This document shows, piece by piece, positions 1-7,543 of a stretch of DNA of 40,428 nucleotides. How positions within the stretch are numbered: position 1 is the first letter of the stretch; each line of letters opens with the position of its first letter. This DNA comes from an uncultured Eubacteriales bacterium (GTDB lineage Bacteria > Bacillota > Clostridia > Oscillospirales > QAKW01). A program made the position numbers and the translations under genes. Where the stretch lies: positions 1-40,428 of the forward strand of contig CABULU010000013.1 of assembly GCA_902492505.1 (NCBI GenBank), in the 5' to 3' direction. The notes under the pieces were generated by a model, which worked only from the letters and a program-made list of their open reading frames with translations, did no database searches and was not told where the DNA came from.

Positions 1-17
1 GTTATGCCGACTTACTT

Positions 18-45
18 AAAGCAGTCAGGTTATCCTGACTGCTTT
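18..45 (+). terminator. Rho-independent terminator of an upstream gene
   Basis: A 12-bp perfect stem (aaagcagtcagg / cctgactgcttt) with a ttat loop is followed by a T-rich run. It would end a plus-strand gene lying left of the window. The rest of 46-160 is AT-rich and holds no gene that I can see. Confidence 0.8.
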
Positions 46-162
46 CTTTATTTTTATTTATAGAAATTAATTACAAATACGGGATAAAATGTTAGATATT
101 TTATTTCAAATTATATATGTTGCATATTTTATAATAAAATATTAATTATTTATGAAAAACTA

Positions 163-192
163 TTGAACTTATATTTGCGGTTATGATATACT
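163..192 (+). promoter_or_regulatory. Sigma-A-like promoter for the SLH/solute-binding gene
   Basis: TTGAAC (163-168) and TATACT (187-192) are separated by 18 bp. Transcription would start near 199, giving a leader of about 68 nt before the start codon at 267. The -35 hexamer deviates from consensus, so this call is moderate. Confidence 0.5.
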
Positions 193-266
193 TTGGTAAA
201 TAGTTGTAATAAAAGTCAGATTACAGCTGAATTAACTGTGAAAACAGAAAAGAACGAGGAGGAATT

Positions 267-2459
267 ATGAAAGCACTAAAGAGAACACTGGGTATATTAC
301 TCAGTATGCTGATCCTGATTTCGGCATTTTCGGGCATATCGCTGACGACCGCAGCCGAAACGGTGCAGTCGGAGGAGGAATTGGTGGATTCTTCGACAAT
401 ATTCGGGGACGTAACCCCCGGCAGCTGGTATAAGAGCTATGTTGATTACGTAGTGACGCAAAAGTACATGAACGGAATGTCGGATAAAAAATTCGAGCCA
501 AATACCTATCTGACCAGAGCCATGTTTGTGCAGGTGCTTGCAAACCTTGACGGTGCAGATACAAGTAATAAATATGTGAGCACAAAATATGACGATGTAC
601 CGTCGGGGAGATGGTACACCGGCGCTGTGAAGTGGGCAACTGACGCGGGCGTAGTAAACGGAATGAGTGAGACAGAGTTTGCACCTATGGAAAGCGTGGA
701 GCGTCAGCAGATGTGTACAATGCTGATGAGATATGCGCAGTTTAAGGGCAAAGAGCTGGAGAAAGTGCGCGAGAAAAAGGATTTTGCGGATGATAATATG
801 ATAAAGCCGTATGCGAAAGAGGCAGTATACTACTGTCAGACGGCGGGAATAGTGGACGGCATGACGGAAACTACTTTTGAGCCGCGTTCTTTCGCTCGGC
901 GCTCTCAGATTGCGGCTATTCTCTATCGTTTCTGTACTGCTTCGGGGTTCGATTCTGATTTACCGGAAAACCCCGATAATCCCGATAATCCTGACACACC
1001 TGACATTCCGGAGACTCCCGATAATCCGGAGACTCCCGATAATCCGGATAACCCGGAAAATCCCGATAACCCGGATATCCCCGGCGGCGATAAGTATGAT
1101 TTTGATAAAAATCTGCTTATTAATAAAGATGGGCAGGCTAACAGAGTAGTCCTTCCGTCGTTTGACATCGACGGTACCGACTTTGTACGTGAGGTCACAA
1201 AGCTGTCTGACCTCAGAAATAAAACACTTGCGTTTTTTACGGCTGATAATCATGCTATGTGGTCATACCGCAATGAAAAGGGCGCAATAATAGACGAGTG
1301 GGAGTGGTTTACACTACTCAAAAGAGAGCTCGGTATTCAAGTTAAGTATACAAAGAGTCAGCACCAGAAATCGGTTGAATCTGCTCTTCAGGCGATGAAT
1401 GCGGGCAAGCAGTGCGACATTATTTATTCAAATCACGTCGTATTTCCGTCTTCGCTTTGCATTTCACGCTCGCTGGACGATTTTATAAATGTGGATAAAA
1501 TCTCAAACTCACCGGGCGTATGCAGCAATATAATGAATATGGTGCGTTGGGGAGAGGGTAATCGTGTTATTTCGCCGATAGGTAATGTTGACGTGCTTTG
1601 GTACAACCAGACGTTGACGCAGGAGCTTGGACTTTCCGATCCGCATAAGCTGTGGGAGGAAGGCAAGTGGAACTGGAACAGCTTTAAGGACTATCTGGAT
1701 TCCGTTCCGGAAAGGAACCCAAGCGGCGAGGAGCTTGTAGCACTTGTTCAGTGGCCGACGACCGCGGCTGCTATCTGGCCCTCTACCAACGGTGACCCGG
1801 CGATTTGTCTTGATTCCAGTGCATCCATACCGATGATTTTAAATAATTGGAGCGCACCGAGTACGGTTGAGGCATGGGAGTTTATAACTAACGTATGTAA
1901 TAATGTAAATTATGACAGCAGCGCTGAACCGTCGCCCGGTAACCAGCAGGCGCATTTGGGTCTGTACAACGGCACGACCATGATGTCCTCGACCATGTAT
2001 CCGCAGATATACCGCGATACAGAGTATTCCAAGAAAATACAGATAAACTGGGTGCCGTATCCGAAATCCCTGAACGCGAACGGACGGGATATAGCACAGT
2101 GGCGCGGCGCAGCAATGATGCTGCCCAAAAGGACGTCAAAGCCGGACAATATACCCATAGCACTCAAATTCATGGAGCTTTGGGCGTCAAGATTTACGGA
2201 GTCTATTTTTGATAACCTTTATTTATTTGAGTATTATAACTTCAACTATGCTCAGAGAAAACAGTATTTTGACTTCGTAACGCAGAATACTGTGTTCGGA
2301 CTTCCGATGAACGACTTTACAGGCTCGAATCTTAATACTGACACTAACTTTTTCAAATGCTTTACCGGCGATTCGAGATATAATGTCGCTGAAGAGGCAG
2401 GTAAGGCAAAAAATATTGTTATGATGTATATAATGGATTCTATGAGATTCGGACAGTAA
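267..2459 (+). CDS. SLH-anchored extracellular solute-binding protein
   Basis: An exported 730-aa protein whose architecture suggests a sugar-type ABC substrate-binding domain tethered to the cell wall. Residues 1-30 form a signal peptide (KR, hydrophobic core, then TTAA). There is no lipobox. Three SLH domains follow at about 46-97, 107-158 and 171-225, each with the TRAMF / ERQQM / RRSQI-type segment. Residues 231-275 are a Pro/Asn/Asp linker. From about 280 to the end is a family 1 type solute-binding domain, recognisable from VLWYNQTL, LWEEGKWNWNSF and the later MMLPKRT block. SLH domains normally bind pyruvylated wall polysaccharide, whereas binding proteins in Gram-positives are normally lipoproteins, so the fusion is unusual. 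No permease or ATPase adjoins it. The start is set by GAGGAGG at 256-262. The ligand cannot be read from sequence; a sensor or glycan-capture role is an alternative to transport. Confidence 0.85.
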   Translation: MKALKRTLGILLSMLILISAFSGISLTTAAETVQSEEELVDSSTIFGDVTPGSWYKSYVDYVVTQKYMNGMSDKKFEPNTYLTRAMFVQVLANLDGADTSNKYVSTKYDDVPSGRWYTGAVKWATDAGVVNGMSETEFAPMESVERQQMCTMLMRYAQFKGKELEKVREKKDFADDNMIKPYAKEAVYYCQTAGIVDGMTETTFEPRSFARRSQIAAILYRFCTASGFDSDLPENPDNPDNPDTPDIPETPDNPETPDNPDNPENPDNPDIPGGDKYDFDKNLLINKDGQANRVVLPSFDIDGTDFVREVTKLSDLRNKTLAFFTADNHAMWSYRNEKGAIIDEWEWFTLLKRELGIQVKYTKSQHQKSVESALQAMNAGKQCDIIYSNHVVFPSSLCISRSLDDFINVDKISNSPGVCSNIMNMVRWGEGNRVISPIGNVDVLWYNQTLTQELGLSDPHKLWEEGKWNWNSFKDYLDSVPERNPSGEELVALVQWPTTAAAIWPSTNGDPAICLDSSASIPMILNNWSAPSTVEAWEFITNVCNNVNYDSSAEPSPGNQQAHLGLYNGTTMMSSTMYPQIYRDTEYSKKIQINWVPYPKSLNANGRDIAQWRGAAMMLPKRTSKPDNIPIALKFMELWASRFTESIFDNLYLFEYYNFNYAQRKQYFDFVTQNTVFGLPMNDFTGSNLNTDTNFFKCFTGDSRYNVAEEAGKAKNIVMMYIMDSMRFGQ
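963..1082 (+). repeat. 9-bp tandem repeat coding a Pro-Xaa-Xaa linker
   Basis: About thirteen degenerate copies of a 9-bp unit (ccn-gat-aat or ccn-gag-act types) encode P-D-N, P-E-T and P-E-N triplets between the SLH and binding domains. The composition predicts an extended, acidic, flexible spacer. Such short in-frame units can change copy number by slippage without breaking the frame. Confidence 0.85.
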
Positions 2460-2477
2460 CATATATTTTCTATAAAT

Positions 2478-2505
2478 AAAAAAGAGGGTTAAAACCCTCT
2501 TTTTT
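2478..2505. terminator. Bidirectional terminator between convergent genes
   Basis: A 13-bp perfect stem (aaaaaagagggtt / aaccctctttttt) with a 2-nt centre is flanked by A-runs on one side and T-runs on the other. It can therefore end both the plus-strand gene stopping at 2459 and the minus-strand gene stopping at 2519. Confidence 0.9.
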
Positions 2506-2518
2506 ATTTGCTTTTTAG

Positions 2519-2827
2519 TTAGTACATAAGTGATGCGAACATTGTGCTGATAAATACCGTATACACTATTGTGAGCACAATTCCCGTTATCCAGCCGATA
2601 AGAGCCCATTTCCCGAGCGCCTTTGCCTTGACGGGATACTGATTTTTCTGTGTAAGATAAAGTATAAGTCCGACCAGCGGAATGAAAAATGACAGTATGT
2701 TGAGTCCTGTGCTTGGTTTATCATTTTCCGCCGATACTGTTCCGGGCATTTCCGCCACCGGTTTGCCGCATTTTACGCAGATAACCGCCTCGTCTGCAAT
2801 TTCCGCGCCGCAATGTTTGCAAAACAT
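2519..2827 (-). CDS. Small zinc-ribbon membrane protein
   Basis: A 102-aa protein of unknown function. Residues 1-25 are a zinc ribbon with two CxxC pairs (CKHC and CVKC). A short polar linker follows, then two hydrophobic segments at about 44-60 and 75-98, so the ribbon should sit in the cytoplasm on a two-helix membrane anchor. Proteins of this design are common in Clostridia and are usually annotated only as zinc-ribbon domain proteins. The start is fixed by AGGAGG (2840-2835) seven bases upstream. The gene is a single unit with its own promoter and a palindrome at the transcription start, so it is probably under a dedicated repressor. No partner gene adjoins it. Confidence 0.8.
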   Translation of the reverse strand: MFCKHCGAEIADEAVICVKCGKPVAEMPGTVSAENDKPSTGLNILSFFIPLVGLILYLTQKNQYPVKAKALGKWALIGWITGIVLTIVYTVFISTMFASLMY

Positions 2828-2851
2828 TTCAAATCCTCCTCGATTAATCGT

Positions 2852-2877
2852 AATATATACTTATGTAAGTATATATT
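2852..2877. promoter_or_regulatory. Palindromic operator at the transcription start
   Basis: A perfect inverted repeat of aatatatactta / taagtatatatt with a 2-bp centre. It lies just downstream of the -10 box of the minus-strand promoter, covering the predicted +1. The size and symmetry suit a winged-helix dimer such as a PadR or GntR/YtrA-type repressor. The regulator is not in the window. Confidence 0.6.
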
Positions 2878-2878
2878 C

Positions 2879-2907
2879 ATAATATCATTATAGTAAAATA
2901 AAGTCAA
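2879..2907 (-). promoter_or_regulatory. Promoter of the zinc-ribbon protein gene
   Basis: On the minus strand TTGACT (2907-2902) and TATTAT (2884-2879) are separated by exactly 17 bp. Transcription would start near 2872, inside the adjacent palindrome. Confidence 0.7.
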
Positions 2908-2952
2908 TACAAAGTAAAAAAATTTGCCTCACATATCATGTATAAATTTATT

Positions 2953-2980
2953 AACCCGGCGAGAAATTTCTCGCCGGGTT
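2953..2980 (-). terminator. Hairpin downstream of glmM
   Basis: A 28-bp perfect palindrome (aacccggcgagaaa / tttctcgccgggtt) lies 20 bp past the glmM stop. The sequence following it on the minus strand is only moderately T-rich, so it may act as a terminator or as a 3'-end stabilising hairpin for the glm transcript. Confidence 0.65.
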
Positions 2981-3000
2981 TTGCTGATTGGCTTTATCTG

Positions 3001-4344
3001 TCAAAACAGCTGTGACAGCCGTATATTCACCGATTCGTCCAGAGCATGTGCTGTTTTTTTGACAAGCTCTTCGTCCTTGCCCTCAACCAGTATTCTGATA
3101 TACGGTTCAGTGCCGGACGGACGCACGATTATCCGCCCCTTGCCGAAAAACTCGCTTTCGGCTTTTTTGATATCCTTTAAAAATATATCATCGTTCATCA
3201 GCTTTCGCTTTTGCAGATCGTCCGCCGTGACGTTTATCTGAACGTTCGGATAGGGCGTAAAGATATCGTGTACCTGCACGCTGTCCATGCTTAGCTCGCG
3301 CATGGCGCACAGCAGCATCATTGCGGTCAGCTGACCGTCTCCCGTCGTCGCCTTTTCAAGGAATATGATGTGTCCCGAATCTTCGCCGCCCAGCGAGTAC
3401 CCGTCAGCCAGCATTTTCTCCAGTACATAGCGGTCGCCCACACCTGTCAGCGGAACGTCGATTCCGTTTTCCTGCATCAGATTTATAAGACCCATATTTG
3501 ACATGACGGTTGCGACAAGCGCGTTGTTTTTCAGTCTGTTTTTCTGCTTGAGATACAGCGCGATAACCGCCATTATTTTGTCGCCGCCAATCGGTCTGCC
3601 CCGGCTGTCAACAGCAAGACAGCGGTCGGCGTCGCCGTCGAAGGCAAAACCGATATCCGCGCCCTTGCGCGCAACGATTTCTCCCAAGACCTCAATGTGT
3701 GTTGACCCGCAGTTTGCATTTATGTTAATACCGTTGGGATGATTTGAATATATTTTCGGTATTATCCCGAAGCTCTCGAAAATTTCCTGCGCCGTTTTGG
3801 AGGCGGCGCCGTTTGAACAGTCAAGAATAACGTTGTAGCCAGAAATGTCCGTTTCCAGCGCGTCCTTGATATGGCAGCAGTATATGTCCTTTGCGCTGAA
3901 ATCATAACTCAGCCTGCCCATTTTTTCGCAGGGCTTTAACTCAAAATTATCCAGCAGCTTTTCAATTTCCTCCTCCTTCTCGTCGGGCAGCTTTATTCCG
4001 CCCTTGGAGATGACCTTCAGTCCGTTGTATTCGTATGGATTGTGTGATGCGGAAATCATTATTCCCGCCTCTGCGCCGAGTCTGTCTATTAAAAAAGCAA
4101 GCGCTGGCGTCGGCAGAACACCGATGTGCACAACGTCAATGCCGGAATAGCACAACCCCGATATCAGCGCGCCTGCCAGCATATCCTTTGATATTCTTGT
4201 GTCGCTGCCCACCAGCATACGCGCGTTGGGCGCATCCTTTTTTATGATGTATCCAGTGCTCGCGCCGACCCTGAAGGCAAGGTCGGCGGTGAGCGCTTTG
4301 TTTGCAATTCCCCGTATTCCGTCTGTTCCGAAATATCTTCCCAT
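3001..4344 (-). CDS. glmM: Phosphoglucosamine mutase
   Basis: Converts glucosamine-6-phosphate to glucosamine-1-phosphate in the cytoplasm, feeding UDP-GlcNAc for peptidoglycan. The 447-aa length is standard. It begins GRYFGTDGIRG as in other GlmM proteins. The phosphoserine loop is ISASHNP (S100), the metal-binding loop is FDGDADRC near 240-247, the sugar-binding GGEDSGH loop follows, and the C-terminal phosphate-binding RPSGTEPYIR is near 408-417. GGAGG (4358-4354) lies directly after the glmS stop. It is the last gene of the glmU-like/glmS/glmM operon and ends at a strong hairpin. Confidence 0.97.
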   Translation of the reverse strand: MGRYFGTDGIRGIANKALTADLAFRVGASTGYIIKKDAPNARMLVGSDTRISKDMLAGALISGLCYSGIDVVHIGVLPTPALAFLIDRLGAEAGIMISASHNPYEYNGLKVISKGGIKLPDEKEEEIEKLLDNFELKPCEKMGRLSYDFSAKDIYCCHIKDALETDISGYNVILDCSNGAASKTAQEIFESFGIIPKIYSNHPNGININANCGSTHIEVLGEIVARKGADIGFAFDGDADRCLAVDSRGRPIGGDKIMAVIALYLKQKNRLKNNALVATVMSNMGLINLMQENGIDVPLTGVGDRYVLEKMLADGYSLGGEDSGHIIFLEKATTGDGQLTAMMLLCAMRELSMDSVQVHDIFTPYPNVQINVTADDLQKRKLMNDDIFLKDIKKAESEFFGKGRIIVRPSGTEPYIRILVEGKDEELVKKTAHALDESVNIRLSQLF

Positions 4345-4358
4345 TGTAAAAAACCTCC

Positions 4359-6161
4359 TTACTCAACCGTTACGCTCTTTGCGAGGTTTCTCGGCTTGTC
4401 AACGTCATTGCCGCGTCCGTCGGCTATGTGGTATGCGTAAAGCTGAAGCGGTACATTTGCAATTATCGGAGCTAAAAGCTCGCCCGGTGCTTCAATTATA
4501 ATTTTGTCATTGCAAAAATCACTGACGTCAACGTCGTCATAGGTCACGCATATGACCGCCGCTCCGCGTGAGGCAACCTCTTTAATGTTGGATACTGTTT
4601 TTGCAATCCGCGCCCGCTCGGTCATAACCGCAATGACCGGCGTTTTGTCAACCACAAGAGAGATGGTGCCGTGCTTGAGCTCGCCCGCGGCATAGCTTTC
4701 GCTGTGAACGTATGAAATTTCTTTGAGCTTTAGCGACGCTTCGGTGCATACGCAGTAGTCCTGCCCGCGTCCTATATAAAACTGATGCTCCGCCTCGAGA
4801 TTTTTTTGGGCAAGCGTACGGCAAACGCTGTCCAGCTCAAGCGCCTTTTCAATATAACTCGGCAGTTTATCAAAATACGAAACCTGCTTCTTATATTCGT
4901 TTTCACCGAGCTTTGACCTGCCGAGCTTCAGCGCCATCATTTCAAGCACCGCCGTCTGACAGAGATACGCTTTTGTTGTTGCAACGCAGATTTCCGGCCC
5001 GGCATAGGTGTAGATTACATCGTCTGCCTCGCGCGACAGTGTGCTACCCCATACGTTGACTATTCCGAGCGTGCGCACGCCTGCGGCTTTTGCAAGGCGC
5101 ACCGCCGCAAGTGTGTCGGCGGTTTCGCCCGATTGGGAAATGGCGATTACCACATCGTCCTTGCTTAAAATCGGGTCGTCATACCTGAATTCACTTGCAA
5201 TATCCACCGACACCGGTATTCGGGCCAGCTTTTCGATAGCAAACTTTCCCAAAAGCGCCGCATGCATAGCCGAGCCGCACGCGACAATGCGTATCTTGCC
5301 TTTGATGTCAAAATCAAACGAACAGCTTTCAAAAAGTTCCGTTCCGTTTTTGTATGCACCGACCGTAGCGCTGATTACGGCGGGCTGTTCGTAAATCTCT
5401 TTGAGCATAAAATGCTTGTAGCCGCCTTTTTGCGCGCTTTGTTCGTCCCATGTTGCGGTTAAGAGCTCTTTTTTCAGCTCTTGTCCGTCCTTTGAAAAAA
5501 AGCGTACGCTGTCCTTTGTTATTACCGCCGCCTCGTCCTCATCGGCAAGATAGTAGTTTTTTGTATATGGAAGTATAGCCGGAATATCCGAGGCGATAAA
5601 GTTTTCGTTTTCTCCCACGCCGATGATAAGCGGACTGTCCCGGCGCACGGCATAGATTGTGCCGGGGCGGTCTGAGAACAGTATTCCCAGTGCGAATGAA
5701 CCGCGCATTTTTGAAATGGCGCCGTAGATTGCGCTCAGCGGGTCTCCCTCATACATGCTTTCAATCAGCATTGCGCCGATTTCCGTGTCTGTTTGTGACA
5801 CGGGGAAAATCCCTTTAGAGGCAAGCTCTTCCTTAAGTTCAAGATAGTTCTCGATTATTCCGTTATGAACAAGCGTTACGCGCCGCCCTCCGCTGTGTGG
5901 ATGCGAGTTTACATCGCTCGGCTCGCCGTGTGTTGCCCAGCGCGTATGTCCTATTCCGCAGTGAGCGTTTGAAAAATCAACGTTTTGTGCCTTCTTTTCA
6001 AGCTCCTCTACCTTTCCGCGTTTTTTGCATATTAGAGTTTTGTCGCCGCAGCTTACGGCGATTCCCGCCGAGTCATAACCGCGGTACTCTAATTTTTTCA
6101 GTCCCTGAATTAATATTTCGGGCGCATATCTGTCACCCGTGTAGCCTATAATTCCGCACAT
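4359..6161 (-). CDS. glmS: Glutamine-fructose-6-phosphate aminotransferase (isomerizing)
   Basis: Makes glucosamine-6-phosphate from fructose-6-phosphate and glutamine, the committed step to amino sugars. The 600-aa length is typical. The N-terminal glutaminase domain starts MCGIIGY, so Cys2 becomes the nucleophile after Met removal, and GHTRWATHG lies near 72-80. Two SIS sugar-isomerase domains follow (ISQSGETADT, then the second copy), and the C-terminus is the conserved DKPRNLAKSVTVE. CGGAGG is 9 nt before the start. It lies 22 bp after the glmU-like gene and 14 bp before glmM. No glmS ribozyme fits in either gap, so the ribozyme feedback known from Bacillus is absent here. Confidence 0.97.
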   Translation of the reverse strand: MCGIIGYTGDRYAPEILIQGLKKLEYRGYDSAGIAVSCGDKTLICKKRGKVEELEKKAQNVDFSNAHCGIGHTRWATHGEPSDVNSHPHSGGRRVTLVHNGIIENYLELKEELASKGIFPVSQTDTEIGAMLIESMYEGDPLSAIYGAISKMRGSFALGILFSDRPGTIYAVRRDSPLIIGVGENENFIASDIPAILPYTKNYYLADEDEAAVITKDSVRFFSKDGQELKKELLTATWDEQSAQKGGYKHFMLKEIYEQPAVISATVGAYKNGTELFESCSFDFDIKGKIRIVACGSAMHAALLGKFAIEKLARIPVSVDIASEFRYDDPILSKDDVVIAISQSGETADTLAAVRLAKAAGVRTLGIVNVWGSTLSREADDVIYTYAGPEICVATTKAYLCQTAVLEMMALKLGRSKLGENEYKKQVSYFDKLPSYIEKALELDSVCRTLAQKNLEAEHQFYIGRGQDYCVCTEASLKLKEISYVHSESYAAGELKHGTISLVVDKTPVIAVMTERARIAKTVSNIKEVASRGAAVICVTYDDVDVSDFCNDKIIIEAPGELLAPIIANVPLQLYAYHIADGRGNDVDKPRNLAKSVTVE

Positions 6162-6183
6162 AAAAATTCCTCCGAGTAAATTA

Positions 6184-7260
6184 TCACTTTTTTATCATGT
6201 CAGGCATTTTCTGCGCGACATAATTTTCCTTTGTAGTCTGTCTTTGCCTTGCAATAGCAAAGCTTTCGGGAGGTATTTCTTCGGTTATCGTGCTGCCGGC
6301 CGCAATAAAGGCGTTGTCCCCGACTGTGACGGGTGCCACAAGATTTGTGTTGCAGCCGATAAAAACGTTGTCGCCTATGACGGTGCGGTGTTTTTTGATT
6401 CCGTCGTAGTTGACGGTTACGGTGCCGCAGCCGAAGTTGACGCCGCCGCCCACGTCGCTGTCGCCGACATAGGTGAGATGAGATATCTTTGTCCCGTCGC
6501 CTATGACGGAGTTTTTGATTTCCACAAAATCGCCCACTCTTGCGCAATTTCCTATTTGTGAGCCGGGGCGCACGTACGCAAACGGTCCCACCGTGCAGTC
6601 ACGTCCTATTTTGCTGTTTAATATAATGCCCGACGTTACGGCGGTGTTATCTGCGATGTTGCTGTCTTCGATACGCGAGGTCCCTGTCACTGTGCAGTTT
6701 TTTCCGATTACTGTTTCTCCCGCAATGCGCACACCGTTTCCGATAAAGCTGCCGCTGCCGATGTCGGCGAGCGGGGATATCATTACTCCGTCTGCGCTTT
6801 CCGTATATACATTATTTTTACAAAGCGCATTATATACCGCGGTTTTCCTCTCTCTTAAAATACATGAAAAGCTGTCCGGCGTTATTTTGCGCGCGTTGAG
6901 TACGCGCGTATTTTTTAATTCCGATATTTCATCAAATTCCATCGGAGACAGAATAAAAGCACCTGCAAATTCGCCGTTTTCGGTAACATACCGGATATTT
7001 TCGTGTACGCAAAAATCCGAAGACAGCCTTTGTCCTTCTGCTATCGCCGTATCCTCGGCAATGCACAAAAACGCTCCGTCTCCGTTATTATTTAATTCCG
7101 ACATGCGCTCTGAAATCGAGCCGCCGTCAATTATCTCAACACTTTTAACATCGTTGTCAAATAGAGTCTTTTTCGCAAAATCGCGCAGCAACGCCTGTGA
7201 CGCTGCGGCATGCGGCACACATGAAAAGACTCCGCTGAATATAAAACCCGTAACTGTCAT
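6184..7260 (-). CDS. GlmU-like acetyltransferase with a degenerate N-terminal domain
   Basis: A 358-aa relative of GlmU, which normally runs to about 455 aa and makes UDP-GlcNAc by acetylating GlcN-1-P and then uridylylating it. The C-terminal left-handed beta-helix (from about residue 150) is intact: VRPGS, EIKNS, SHLTYVGD (the acetyltransfer His), GVNFGCGT, NYDGIKKHRT and the closing AIARQRQTTKENYV. The N-terminal part is only about 145 residues and has no LAAGxGTRM nucleotide-binding signature; only the DT (CIAEDTAIAE) and domain-linker regions resemble GlmU. It therefore probably acetylates GlcN-1-P but not obviously uridylylates GlcNAc-1-P. I chose the start at 7260 because GGGAG (7271-7267) is six bases away and the promoter's predicted start site (about 7307) excludes the longer start at 7311. 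First gene of the glm operon. Confidence 0.85.
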   Translation of the reverse strand: MTVTGFIFSGVFSCVPHAAASQALLRDFAKKTLFDNDVKSVEIIDGGSISERMSELNNNGDGAFLCIAEDTAIAEGQRLSSDFCVHENIRYVTENGEFAGAFILSPMEFDEISELKNTRVLNARKITPDSFSCILRERKTAVYNALCKNNVYTESADGVMISPLADIGSGSFIGNGVRIAGETVIGKNCTVTGTSRIEDSNIADNTAVTSGIILNSKIGRDCTVGPFAYVRPGSQIGNCARVGDFVEIKNSVIGDGTKISHLTYVGDSDVGGGVNFGCGTVTVNYDGIKKHRTVIGDNVFIGCNTNLVAPVTVGDNAFIAAGSTITEEIPPESFAIARQRQTTKENYVAQKMPDMIKK

Positions 7261-7313
7261 AAAATACTCCCGTATAATATAACACTTTTCCACACAGGCA
7301 ATACAGCTCACAT

Positions 7314-7342
7314 ATTTTACCGTTATTTGCCCGTATTGTCAA
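7314..7342 (-). promoter_or_regulatory. Promoter of the glm operon
   Basis: TTGACA (7342-7337) and TAAAAT (7319-7314) on the minus strand are separated by 17 bp. Transcription should start near 7307, leaving a leader of about 47 nt. That is too short for a ribozyme or riboswitch and lies downstream of the alternative ATG at 7311. Confidence 0.75.
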
Positions 7343-7456
7343 GTGTCAAATGTTTTTACGTTGTTAGTATTACCAAATATGACTCATGAAATTTATACAT
7401 ATTCAATAAATTTTCGGAATTGAAAGAGTTTTATTGTGAAAATTGCCATAATTCCA

Positions 7457-7485
7457 TTGACTTTTAACAGCGGATAAAATATAAT
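7457..7485 (+). promoter_or_regulatory. Promoter of the beta-helix/SLH surface protein gene
   Basis: TTGACT (7457-7462), a 17-bp spacer and a perfect TATAAT (7480-7485). Transcription would start near 7492, giving a leader of about 52 nt. The promoter of the giant surface gene at 34038-34066 has the same hexamers and spacing. Confidence 0.8.
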
Positions 7486-7543
7486 ATCATTGTATTATAC
7501 CTTGTATAACTACGTTTCTTAATTGACTGGGAGGTTTTATATC

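Noticed and set aside
6162..6183. glmS ribozyme upstream of glmS
   Set aside because: The gap before glmS is only 22 bp and the operon leader is about 47 nt, both too short for the ribozyme core.
6503..7282. Plus-strand open frame of 259 codons over the glmU-like gene
   Set aside because: The minus strand gives a hexapeptide-repeat acetyltransferase in a conserved operon; the plus frame has no domain and no ribosome site.
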